Shown here: piece after piece, positions 1-7,282 of the stretch
Layout: each line of letters opens with the position of its first letter
Position numbering within the stretch: position 1 is the first letter of the stretch
Assembly: GCF_000023285.1 (NCBI RefSeq)
Contig: NC_013162.1
Location: 2,074,501-2,138,500 of the forward strand
DNA length: 64,000 nt
Origin: Capnocytophaga ochracea DSM 7271
GTDB lineage: Bacteria > Bacteroidota > Bacteroidia > Flavobacteriales > Flavobacteriaceae
Direction of reading: 5' to 3'
The notes under the pieces: generated by a model
Told to the model about the DNA's origin: nothing
The model's input: the letters and a program-made list of their open reading frames with translations, nothing else
Databases searched by the model: none
Position numbers and translations under genes: made by a program

Positions 1-398
1 TAGCTGGCGGACAGTTCCAAGAGGTATTAGATGACCCTATCGCTAAAGCTCAAAAAGTAAAACGCGTAGTATTTTGCTCTGGGCGCTATTACTACGACCT
101 CTATGCTGAACGCGAAAAACTTGGCAGAGACGATATAGCCTTAGTGCGCATCGAGCAGTTGTTCCCGCTACCGCTAACACAGCTCAAAACCATTATAGCG
201 AAGTACAAACACGCCACCGACTTTATTTGGGCGCAAGAAGAACCTAAAAATATGGGCGCTTATGGTTATATGTTAATGAATTTTGATTTGGTAAAATGGC
301 GTTATGTAGGTACTCCTGCTTATGCAGCCCCTGCCTCTGGTAGCCATACCCGTGACCGCGAACGCCACAGCAAAGCTATCGCAGCTGTATTTGAATAA
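1..398 (+). CDS. sucA: 2-oxoglutarate dehydrogenase E1 component, C-terminal end (partial)
   Basis: The reading frame is open from the window edge (codons from base 3) to the TAA at 396-398, giving the last ~131 residues. E1 is the thiamine-diphosphate decarboxylase of the 2-oxoglutarate dehydrogenase complex of the TCA cycle. The visible part fits the C-terminal domain of SucA: a VVFCSGRYYYDL segment, then the VRIEQLFPLP strand, then WAQEEPKNMGAY, and an end rich in GSHTRDRERH-like residues, all typical of the family. An internal Met at 144 is not the start. sucB follows at 2042 but is separated by two unrelated genes. The call is firm; only the 5' part is missing because of the window edge. 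Confidence 0.95.
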   Translation, partial: AGGQFQEVLDDPIAKAQKVKRVVFCSGRYYYDLYAEREKLGRDDIALVRIEQLFPLPLTQLKTIIAKYKHATDFIWAQEEPKNMGAYGYMLMNFDLVKWRYVGTPAYAAPASGSHTRDRERHSKAIAAVFE

Positions 399-423
399 TA
401 AAAACTAAAAATACCAATTTAAT

Positions 424-972
424 ATGAAACGAATTATTACATTACTATTACTGATAACCACTTATGCGCTACCAGCGCAAAAAACAGTTACCAAAATTGT
501 GTCACGAGAACAGAATTCACCCTTGTATGTAGTGAATGGCGTTCTGATAGACGATAACAAGGTAAGTAGTATCTTTTTAAACGCAATTGAGCCTAATGAT
601 ATTGAGAATATCAAGGTACTTAAAGATCCTTCTGCCACTGCTTTATATGGTAGTAAAGGCGAAAAAGGAGTGGTTATTATTACGTTGAAGAAAAGTAAAG
701 ATACTTCTAAGAAAGATAATCTACCAGGAATAGAAATTTCTAACAAAGATTTTCCTCTGATTGTTGTCAATGATGTAGAGTTTTCAGATTCTGAAGTAGG
801 AAAGCTTTTTATGAACAATATCAACCCTAAAAAAATAGAGAGTATCGTAATGCTGAAAGACAAAAAAGCTACTGAAAAATATGGTGAGAAAGCTAAATAC
901 GGAGTGATTTTAGTTACTCTAAAAGGAAAACCTGAAAAGTTAGATATACCACCTTATGAACCTAAGTCTTAG
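424..972 (+). CDS. Exported small protein with two TonB-receptor plug-like repeats
   Basis: This 182-residue protein has a cleavable signal peptide (residues 1-19, ending ALPAQ). It then carries two similar units: about 34-90 (PLYVVNGVLIDD ... IENIKVLKDPSATALYG ... GVVIITLKK) and about 110-168 (PLIVVNDVEFSD ... IESIVMLKDKKATEKYG ... GVILVTLK). This pattern is the core of the plug domain of SusC/RagA-type TonB-dependent receptors, but no beta-barrel follows. Such stand-alone plug-like proteins occur in Flavobacteriia; their role is not known to me. A periplasmic decoy or a protein partner of a receptor is speculation. It starts 25 nt after sucA and may share its transcript. Confidence 0.75.
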   Translation: MKRIITLLLLITTYALPAQKTVTKIVSREQNSPLYVVNGVLIDDNKVSSIFLNAIEPNDIENIKVLKDPSATALYGSKGEKGVVIITLKKSKDTSKKDNLPGIEISNKDFPLIVVNDVEFSDSEVGKLFMNNINPKKIESIVMLKDKKATEKYGEKAKYGVILVTLKGKPEKLDIPPYEPKS

Positions 973-1055
973 TACGACGAGCAATTCGTCGCAAACTTTG
1001 GCAAAGTTCAACCCCTATGGGGAATGGAGCTTTCTAACACATAACACCTAAAAAA

Positions 1056-2012
1056 ATGAGTCGAACTTTTTACATTAAAAATACACAAGCACCTAAGGAA
1101 ATGACTCCTCAACAATTGCTCGACCTCCAGCGTGAGGGATTTGTACAATACTCTATTGATGATAACGACGAGCATTACTCCCAAGTGATGAACGCACCGC
1201 TCAGTGATTGGGGCTATATGCTAATGGGACAAGAAGGCATCAGCGGTCGCGGTTTTGAGGTCTCTTACGACACCGAAACCCAAGATTACGGTGTGCGCGT
1301 CTTTACTCCCAGTACCGAAGCCGATTGGTTAGGTGCGTATGAGTTTATTGGCAAAGTAGCCACTGCATTGGGTAGCAAAGTAGTTGATGAAGAAGGAGAG
1401 GTTTATGAGCCCAATGCCATTACGTACGATTATAGAAACGATATTAAATTTGGCATCAAATGTTATGAAGGTGAAAAAGGAGGATCTTATCTGTTCGGTG
1501 TCTACCGCCCTATATGTTTGTCAGACGAAATGATAAACGGGTTATTAGCCGCCGAAGATAAGGTAAAAGCCTTTAGTCAGCTCATAGAAAAACAACTATA
1601 TGAGCACCCTGATGCATATATCGCACGTCAGCAGTTTTTTAGAAATGACAGAGGAGAGGTGATGGGAGCTTATGCTCTTACAGAGGGTGTCCCTACTATC
1701 TTGCCATATGAATATCCGCCTTTTGTAGATTTCACCCAAGTAAACCTCAGTCAAGACGATGTAAAGTTGTGGCGCATTAGTTTGGTAGTTATCAACGGCG
1801 ATGAAAACGACCCTAATGCTTATGGGGTACTCGATGGGCTCAATTACCAAACCTTTTTAGAGCGATTGCCTCAAGAGAAAATACAAAAACTCGATGGACA
1901 TTATATGTTAGTAGAACTCAACCACAAAGAACTTGAAGCTCTTTTACAAAACGATAGGCAAGAACGCAAAGGATTCTTAGCAAAATTGAAAAACTTTTTA
2001 ACGACGAAATAA
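1056..2012 (+). CDS. Uncharacterised cytosolic protein, DUF4299-like
   Basis: This is a 318-residue soluble protein with no signal peptide or membrane segment. It opens with MSRTFYIKNTQ, followed by an LLDLQ helix, a GYMLMGQEGISGRGFEVSY segment and RVFTPSTEADW. These resemble what I remember of the DUF4299 family, but I cannot check it and the assignment is tentative. The C-terminus is basic (KGFLAKLKNFLTTK). It lies between sucA and sucB in the same direction, 29 nt before sucB, so it is probably cotranscribed with them, although no link to the TCA cycle is visible. Confidence 0.7.
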   Translation: MSRTFYIKNTQAPKEMTPQQLLDLQREGFVQYSIDDNDEHYSQVMNAPLSDWGYMLMGQEGISGRGFEVSYDTETQDYGVRVFTPSTEADWLGAYEFIGKVATALGSKVVDEEGEVYEPNAITYDYRNDIKFGIKCYEGEKGGSYLFGVYRPICLSDEMINGLLAAEDKVKAFSQLIEKQLYEHPDAYIARQQFFRNDRGEVMGAYALTEGVPTILPYEYPPFVDFTQVNLSQDDVKLWRISLVVINGDENDPNAYGVLDGLNYQTFLERLPQEKIQKLDGHYMLVELNHKELEALLQNDRQERKGFLAKLKNFLTTK

Positions 2013-2041
2013 CTAATACCTAACACCTAAAACTAAACGAT

Positions 2042-3280
2042 ATGTTGGAAATGAAAGTCCCTTCACCTGGGGAATCTATCACCGAAGTAGAAATAGCCCG
2101 TTGGCTTGTAAAAACAGGTGATTATGTAACCAAAGACCAAGCTGTTGCCGAAGTGGATTCCGATAAGGCAACCCTCGAACTTCCCGCTGAAGCCAGTGGA
2201 GTTATTACACTGCAAGCCGAAGAAGGCGAAGCTGTAAAAGTAGGACAAGTGGTATGCTTGATTGATACTAAAGCAAAAGCGCCAGCAGGAGCTTCATCAG
2301 CAGGTACTTCACCATCACAACCAGTCAAAAAGGAAGCTCCTGTGGCACCCAAAACTACAGCTCCAGCACCTTCCACAGCTCCTATAGCACCTGCCTCTTC
2401 TGCAAAGCAAGTTCCAAGTCCTGCAGCTCGTAAAATATTAGCAGAACGCGAGATTCCTGCATCAGCAGTAGTGGGTACAGGCAAAGGAGGTCGCATTACC
2501 AAAGAAGATGCACTTAAAGCCTCCAAACCTTCGATGGGGACTCCTACGGGTGGCGTGCGCAAAGAAGTGCGTACTAAGATGAGTATGTTGCGCCGAAAAG
2601 TAGCCGAACGCTTGGTGAGTGCTAAGAATGAAACCGCTATGCTCACTACCTTCAATGAGGTGGATATGACGGCTATTTACGATTTGCGTGCCAAATATAA
2701 GGACGCTTTCAAAGAGCACCATAATGTGAGCCTCGGCTTTATGTCGTTCTTTACTTTAGCCGTCGTGCGTGCCCTTAAACTCTTCCCCGATGTCAATTCG
2801 ATGATTGACGGACAAGACAAGGTAACTTACGATTTCTGCGACATCTCTATAGCCGTTTCAGGACCTAAAGGCTTGATGGTTCCCGTGATTCGCAATGCCG
2901 AGAACCTTTCGTTTAGAGGTGTGGAAGCCGAAGTAAAACGCTTAGCCACTCGCGCTCGCGATGGACAAATTACGGTAGATGAAATGACTGGTGGTACTTT
3001 TACGATTACTAATGGGGGCGTGTTTGGCTCTATGCTTTCTACTCCTATCATCAATCCGCCACAATCAGGGATTTTGGGTATGCACAACATTGTAGAGCGT
3101 CCTATCGTGCGCAACGGACAGATAGTGATTGCTCCTGTGATGTATGTAGCTCTTTCATACGACCACCGTATCATCGATGGGCGTGAATCAGTAGGATTTT
3201 TAGTAGCTGTAAAAGAAGCTCTCGAAAATCCTATAGATATCTTGATGAATGGCAACCCTAAACAAGCCCTTGAGCTTTAA
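2042..3280 (+). CDS. sucB: Dihydrolipoyllysine succinyltransferase (2-oxoglutarate dehydrogenase E2)
   Basis: This 412-residue E2 core enzyme of the 2-oxoglutarate dehydrogenase complex transfers succinyl from lipoamide to CoA. Domains in order: one lipoyl domain (1-78) with the lipoylated Lys42 in DSDKATLEL; an Ala/Pro/Thr-rich linker (about 80-120); a peripheral subunit-binding domain (about 124-160, PSPAARKILAE ... GKGGRITKEDAL); and the acyltransferase domain (180-412) with catalytic His375 and Asp379 in YDHRIIDGRES. The length is normal. Lipoate comes from LipA, encoded further along at 45137. A strong hairpin follows the stop. Confidence 0.97.
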   Translation: MLEMKVPSPGESITEVEIARWLVKTGDYVTKDQAVAEVDSDKATLELPAEASGVITLQAEEGEAVKVGQVVCLIDTKAKAPAGASSAGTSPSQPVKKEAPVAPKTTAPAPSTAPIAPASSAKQVPSPAARKILAEREIPASAVVGTGKGGRITKEDALKASKPSMGTPTGGVRKEVRTKMSMLRRKVAERLVSAKNETAMLTTFNEVDMTAIYDLRAKYKDAFKEHHNVSLGFMSFFTLAVVRALKLFPDVNSMIDGQDKVTYDFCDISIAVSGPKGLMVPVIRNAENLSFRGVEAEVKRLATRARDGQITVDEMTGGTFTITNGGVFGSMLSTPIINPPQSGILGMHNIVERPIVRNGQIVIAPVMYVALSYDHRIIDGRESVGFLVAVKEALENPIDILMNGNPKQALEL

Positions 3281-3302
3281 AAAAGTAGAAATAAGAATAT
3301 AG

Positions 3303-3341
3303 AAAACTCCCTATAAAGCTAACAGCTTTATAGGGAGTTTT
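3303..3341. terminator. Bidirectional rho-independent terminator between sucB and glmM
   Basis: A perfect 18-bp inverted repeat (3303-3320 and 3324-3341) with a 3-nt loop. The ends are A-rich on the left and T-rich on the right, so it can act on both strands. It sits between the convergent genes sucB (+) and glmM (-). Confidence 0.85.
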
Positions 3342-3365
3342 AATAATTAGTGCATTATGAATCAG

Positions 3366-4760
3366 TTACTTTGCAAAAGCAACAGCTTTCATTTCTTCAA
3401 TGAAACGCAGAGCGAGTTTATCGGCTTCTACTTGACTTTTAGCTTCAGTGTAAATGCGAATAATAGGTTCAGTATTAGATTTTCGCAAGTGTACCCAGCT
3501 TTGAGGAAAATCAATCTTTAAGCCATCGATAGTATTGATTTGCTCGTGTGCGTACTTCTTTTGCATTTCACGTAGGATATTATCGGGGTTAATGTCTTTG
3601 GTAAGTTGTATTTTGTTCTTGCTCATATAATAAGCAGGATAACTATTGCGCAAGGTCTTTACACTGCATTTTCTTTCAGCAAGTAAGGAAAGGAATAACG
3701 CTACACCTACCAAAGCGTCACGACCATAGTGTAGTTCAGGATAGATAATACCTCCATTGCCTTCACCACCTATGATTGCGTGCACTTCCTTCATTTTAGC
3801 AACTACGTTTACTTCACCTACAGCTCCTGCAGCATACTGTACTCCGTGCTTTTCGGCTATATCTCTCAATGCACGAGAAGAAGAGAGGTTAGAGACTACA
3901 TTTCCTTTGGTTTTTCCTAAAATATAATCGGCGCAAGCAACCAAAGTATATTCTTCGCCGAACATTTCACCTTCTTCCGTAATAAAAGCTAATCTATCTA
4001 CATCGGGGTCTACTACGATACCAAAATCGGCTTTTTCTTCAAGTACTTTTTTGCAGATGTCTCCCAAATGTTCTTTTAAAGGTTCGGGGTTATGAGGAAA
4101 ATGTCCGTTTGGTTCACAATACAAACGAACTACTTCTACGCCAAAACGTTCTAATAACTTTGGAATTGCAATGCCTCCTGTGGAGTTCACCGCATCAACA
4201 ACCACTTTGAATTTACAATTGCGTATGGCTTCGATAGTGGAGGATGTTAGCAACCCTAACACTGCCTCAATATGTTTTTGAATATAGGTATTATCGTGAG
4301 AAATGCTTCCTAAAGCTTCTACGTCAGCAAAAACCACCTTATTCTCTTGAGCAATGGTTAGAATTCTTTCACCTTCTTTAGCACTGAGGAACTCTCCCTT
4401 ATTATTGAGAAGTTTTAGGGCGTTCCACTGTTTAGGATTATGACTTGCAGTGAGAATAATGCCCCCATCGGCTTTTTCCATTGTAACAGCTACTTCGACG
4501 GTAGGAGTTGTACTTAGCCCGATATCCACTACATTAATGCCTAATCCTACAAGGGTGTATTGTACTAAGTTCTGTATCATTTCGCCCGAAATACGTGCGT
4601 CTCTTCCTACAACTACCTTTATATTTGCTTTGTTGAGGGTTTCTTTGAGCCACGTACCATAAGCGGCAGCGAATTTTACGGCATCGATAGGGGTTAGATT
4701 TTCATCGGGTACACCTCCAATAGTACCACGAATACCTGAGATTGATTTGATTAATGACAT
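3366..4760 (-). CDS. glmM: Phosphoglucosamine mutase (alpha-D-phosphohexomutase family)
   Basis: This 464-residue cytosolic enzyme interconverts glucosamine-6-P and glucosamine-1-P for UDP-GlcNAc synthesis, which feeds peptidoglycan and lipid A. The alpha-D-phosphohexomutase signatures are visible: phosphoserine loop TASHNP (Ser106), metal loop DPDVDR (about residue 250), sugar-binding GEGNGG (about 330) and the C-terminal phosphate loop RKSNTEPIIRIY. In Bacteroidota this single-copy mutase is generally called GlmM, but activity on mannose or glucose phosphates cannot be ruled out from sequence. The ATG start is followed by the usual N-terminus SLIKSISGIRG. It is transcribed away from the repeat-rich gap and ends at the shared terminator. 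Confidence 0.9.
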   Translation of the reverse strand: MSLIKSISGIRGTIGGVPDENLTPIDAVKFAAAYGTWLKETLNKANIKVVVGRDARISGEMIQNLVQYTLVGLGINVVDIGLSTTPTVEVAVTMEKADGGIILTASHNPKQWNALKLLNNKGEFLSAKEGERILTIAQENKVVFADVEALGSISHDNTYIQKHIEAVLGLLTSSTIEAIRNCKFKVVVDAVNSTGGIAIPKLLERFGVEVVRLYCEPNGHFPHNPEPLKEHLGDICKKVLEEKADFGIVVDPDVDRLAFITEEGEMFGEEYTLVACADYILGKTKGNVVSNLSSSRALRDIAEKHGVQYAAGAVGEVNVVAKMKEVHAIIGGEGNGGIIYPELHYGRDALVGVALFLSLLAERKCSVKTLRNSYPAYYMSKNKIQLTKDINPDNILREMQKKYAHEQINTIDGLKIDFPQSWVHLRKSNTEPIIRIYTEAKSQVEADKLALRFIEEMKAVAFAK

Positions 4761-4826
4761 AATTTAAGTGATTATACTCTCTTCAAAAGATAATAATAAC
4801 ATAGAAGAGAGAGTGTTTTTTCGCGA

Positions 4827-4834
4827 CAAAAATA
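4827..4834 (-). promoter_or_regulatory. Probable -7 element of the glmM promoter
   Basis: TATTTTTG on the minus strand fits the Bacteroidota TAnnTTTG element, about 66 nt upstream of the glmM ATG. No clear -33 TTG is seen. Confidence 0.45.
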
Positions 4835-4953
4835 GGATAAAAAAATGATATATAAAAATTTGAAATCATAAAGATTAATGGTTAGTGATTAATGATTAAT
4901 GGTTAAATTAAAGGAGGCTTATGGGATAAACGAACAACAAGCGAAGAAAGAAT

Positions 4954-5239
4954 GGGTCTACAGTGGGTCTACAGTGGCTCTATAGTGGCTCTATAGTGGG
5001 TCTACAGTGGGTCTACAGTGGGTCTACAGTGGGTCTACAGTGGGTCTACAGTGGGTCTACAGTGGGTCTACAGTGGGTCTACAGTGGGTCTACAGTGGGT
5101 CTACAGTGGGTCTACAGTGGGTCTACAGTGGGTCTACAGTGGGTCTACAGTGGGTCTACAGTGGGTCTACAGTGGGTCTACAGTGGGTCTACAGTGGCTC
5201 TACAGTGGCTCTATAGTGGCTCTACAGTGGGTCTATAAT
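4954..5239. repeat. Tandem array, 26 units of an 11-bp repeat (GGGTCTACAGT)
   Basis: There are exactly 26 units of 11 bp without any indel. Variation is limited to two positions: GGG/GGC at base 3 and TAC/TAT at base 8. The variants cluster at both ends (units 3-4 and the last four); the middle is perfectly uniform. Because 11 is not a multiple of 3 and the unit has no stop codon, all forward frames are open, which creates false ORFs. Confidence 0.97.
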
Positions 5240-5326
5240 AGTTTAAGAATGCTTGATGAATGAACAAAAGACAAATTCAAAATAAGGAAATAATGGAGGT
5301 AAGAAAGAGACTATTGGGAGCTTTCA

Positions 5327-5357
5327 ACTTTGCCAAAGTCTGAAACTTTGGCAAAGT
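5327..5357. repeat. Inverted repeat ACTTTGCCAAAGT / ACTTTGGCAAAGT
   Basis: Two 13-bp near-palindromic arms, 5327-5339 and 5345-5357, are separated by 5 nt. The same core (AACTTTGGCAAAGTT) occurs once more after the plug-like gene near 993-1007, and in part near 12970. It looks like a small dispersed intergenic motif; no T-run follows, so it is not a clear terminator. Confidence 0.6.
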
Positions 5358-5393
5358 CCATACTGGAAAAGGGAGGGTAGTGACGTAAAGACG

Positions 5394-5412
5394 GTGCGAC
5401 CTGCACGGGCAG
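5394..5412. repeat. Short dispersed hairpin unit
   Basis: GTGCG-ACC-TGCAC-GGGCAG: a 5-bp stem (one G-T wobble), a 3-nt loop and a GGGCAG tail. It belongs to the family seen at 5503, 33936, 33955, 33973 and 34105. Confidence 0.65.
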
Positions 5413-5497
5413 GTGTTATTAGCAAATTAGCAAATTTGAGAATTAGCAAATGGGGGCGAGAGAATGAAATAATGTAGATATGGAGAGCTTATAGGAA

Positions 5498-5740
5498 AGA
5501 CGGTGCGAGCCGCACGGGCAGATAAACAAAAGACGAAGAAAAGACGAACAAATGACGAACAAATGACGAACAAATGACGAACAAATGACGAGCAAATGAC
5601 GAACAAAAGACGAACAAAAGACGAACAATGAACGAACAATGAACGAAGAATGAACGAAGAATGAACGAAGAAAATATGAAGGAAAAGTGAAGGAAAAGTG
5701 AAGGAAAAGTGAAGGAAAAGTGAAGGAAAAGTGAAGGAAA
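5498..5740. repeat. Hairpin unit followed by a phase-locked 11-bp array
   Basis: A 22-bp hairpin segment (5499-5520: GTGCG-AGC-CGCAC stem-loop plus GGGCA) and one 11-mer (5521-5531) lead into 19 units of 11 bp (5532-5740). The unit drifts from GACGAACAAAT through AACGAAGAATG to AGTGAAGGAAA, yet the 11-bp phase never slips. Bases 5498-5548 are identical to 34100-34150 (51 bp). Long minus-strand ORFs here are repeat artefacts. Confidence 0.9.
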
Positions 5741-5984
5741 AGATGAATGACGAATGACGAAAGCCCCCGAACCCCCGAAGGGGGACAAGCCTTAAAGAGA
5801 AATTGGTGAAGACTATCAATCTGAAAGACAAGACCTATTTGAAGAGAAAGCGAAGCTAAAGTAGACCTAAAACGAACAAATAACGCTGCGAGCCACAAGG
5901 GTGGATAAAGAATAAATGAACAAAAAGCGAATTTAAAGTAAATGAAATTGCGATTTTCTATGGCTTTATAGAAAAGATATTTGC

Positions 5985-7103
5985 TTATACTGATTTGCGA
6001 TAGGAGCGCCACCAACGTTCGGGGATAGTGCCACTAATGGCTTCTTCGTAGTCTTGAGGTAGACAAGGAATAAGTCCGGAGGGTATGTGGTTTTGAGGTC
6101 CGGAGTATTTATCGCCTCCGGGTTTCATCCACCAGCGTTCGGTTTGTGTACTTTTGAAGAACTCTATTTGGATATCTTCAATGGGTACGATGTATTTAGT
6201 ATAATTCTCGTCGTTTATCACAGGTAGTTCTTTGATACGGAAGTTAAATCCTTCGTAGAAATACCAAAGCATTTCGGCGAGTAGCTGACTTGCCAAATCG
6301 GTATTGGGGATATCGAAAATACCTGCCACTTGCACATTACTACTGATACCTGCATAACGCGTGATAGCACATATTTCCCTACTATTGAAGCCGTTTACAT
6401 TACCTTCAGTTAACATATCTTTTGCCTGCACACAGGTCATATCGACGCTCACGATATCGGCATCACGCATTGCGGGCTCGATAATCTTCAAATCATTCAC
6501 TATATTGCCCAAGCGGTGTACCTCAAAACACATTTTTTCGAGCAAATCGAGCTCTTCTTGAGCTACGTAATAAGACTGATAACCGAGATTGGTAAAATCG
6601 AGTAAATTCACGGGAGGTTCTGAAATGAGTTTGCTCATATAGGAGCTCTCTACAAAGAGTTCTTCGGTATCGCCAAAATCGAACTTAGCATCTACACACA
6701 CTACATTCACCATTTGTTCGAGACTATCGAAAGCGCGGTAGAGGAAATAAGTAAAGTCTTGCGAACCCCCCAGCACCACAGGGATAACGTCTTGCTTAAT
6801 GAGCTCGGCTACAATTTCTTTGATAGCAAAATGAGTATCGTCGTCGGTTTCGCCTAAGGGCAAGTTACCCAAATCGGCAATGGCAAAATTCCAATTTCCC
6901 ATAAAGAGAGAATACAGATGCTGACGGAAGCGATAGAATGACTGTCCTTCGGTTTCGATACAAAAAAAGGCAATTTTCACGTCGGTAAGGTCAGGTAAAC
7001 CAAGGGAGGGGAGGTGTTTATGGAGTTGGAAACCCACTTGTTGTGGCTTGTAATCGTCTAAGGTGAAAGCTTCATCAACGGGTTGTAAATAGGATAGTGA
7101 CAT
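5985..7103 (-). CDS. Arginase/formiminoglutamase-fold protein with degenerate metal site
   Basis: This 372-residue protein has the ureohydrolase (arginase/agmatinase/formimidoylglutamase) fold and would usually be named formimidoylglutamase. The metal-binding signatures are altered. GGxH is GGSQ (Gln115), DAHxD is DAKFD (Asp138, Lys140, Asp142) and SxDxD is SVDMT (Asp221, Thr223), so half of the six usual manganese ligands are lost. Hydrolysis by the classical two-metal mechanism is therefore doubtful. The start is the ATG at 7103 (MSLSYLQPVD); the longer frame runs back through the promoter and octamer repeats and is not coding. The C-terminus carries two WW motifs (RWWMKPGG, RWWRSY). Role unknown. 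Confidence 0.8.
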   Translation of the reverse strand: MSLSYLQPVDEAFTLDDYKPQQVGFQLHKHLPSLGLPDLTDVKIAFFCIETEGQSFYRFRQHLYSLFMGNWNFAIADLGNLPLGETDDDTHFAIKEIVAELIKQDVIPVVLGGSQDFTYFLYRAFDSLEQMVNVVCVDAKFDFGDTEELFVESSYMSKLISEPPVNLLDFTNLGYQSYYVAQEELDLLEKMCFEVHRLGNIVNDLKIIEPAMRDADIVSVDMTCVQAKDMLTEGNVNGFNSREICAITRYAGISSNVQVAGIFDIPNTDLASQLLAEMLWYFYEGFNFRIKELPVINDENYTKYIVPIEDIQIEFFKSTQTERWWMKPGGDKYSGPQNHIPSGLIPCLPQDYEEAISGTIPERWWRSYRKSV

Positions 7104-7125
7104 AATTTTTCTTATTAATAGACGG

Positions 7126-7156
7126 CAAAGGTAGGGGATAATTAGCAAATTAGCAA
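7126..7156 (-). promoter_or_regulatory. Promoter of the arginase-fold gene, with octamer repeat at -33
   Basis: On the minus strand: TTG (7156-7154), 20 nt, then TACCTTTG (7133-7126), about 22 nt upstream of the ATG. The TTG lies inside tandem TTTGCTAA-type octamers. Confidence 0.75.
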
Positions 7157-7212
7157 ATTTAAGGATTAGCAAATTATTTGTGGTTCTTCATTCGTAGTTC
7201 GTAATTATTTAT

Positions 7213-7220
7213 TATTTTTG
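7213..7220 (+). promoter_or_regulatory. -7 element upstream of the hydroxyacid dehydrogenase
   Basis: TATTTTTG fits the TAnnTTTG consensus, 62 nt upstream of the ATG at 7283. The -33 element is not obvious. Confidence 0.5.
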
Positions 7221-7282
7221 CAAAAAATTAAGACCTCTATTAGGCTCTTTATATTTAAAGATAAAAAAGGATTCACTTTAAA

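Larger units (their letters stand above)
4761..5984. other. 1.2-kb intergenic region made largely of short repeats
   Basis: No gene is supported here. From left to right it holds the glmM promoter region, the 26-unit TCTACAGT-type 11-mer array (4954-5239), an inverted repeat (5327-5357), two AGC-loop-type hairpin units (5394-5412, 5503-5521), TTAGCAAA octamers (about 5420-5450), a second 11-mer array (5532-5740), and a degenerate hairpin relative near 5885. Open frames inside are by-products of the repeats. Confidence 0.85.

Noticed and set aside
2122-2722. Long minus-strand ORFs across sucB
   Set aside because: They are shadows of the Ala/Pro/Thr-rich linker and core of sucB, which is clearly coding on the plus strand.
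4963-5263. Three overlapping forward ORFs encoding a repeated VYSGSTVGLQW-like peptide
   Set aside because: They are the three frames of the 11-bp array. The unit has no stop codon and 11 is not divisible by 3, so every frame gives the same peptide; no promoter or start context was found.
4954-5984. Replication origin with iterons
   Set aside because: Tandem 11-mers could recall iterons, but no DnaA-box cluster, rep gene or plasmid feature is present and the same arrays recur at several places in a chromosome-like context.
5427-6015. Minus-strand ORFs rich in Ser, Phe, Leu and Val
   Set aside because: They are translations of the GACGAACAAAA-type array and hairpins. Similar ORFs appear at 33719-34293 for the same reason; composition is that of the repeats and not of a protein.
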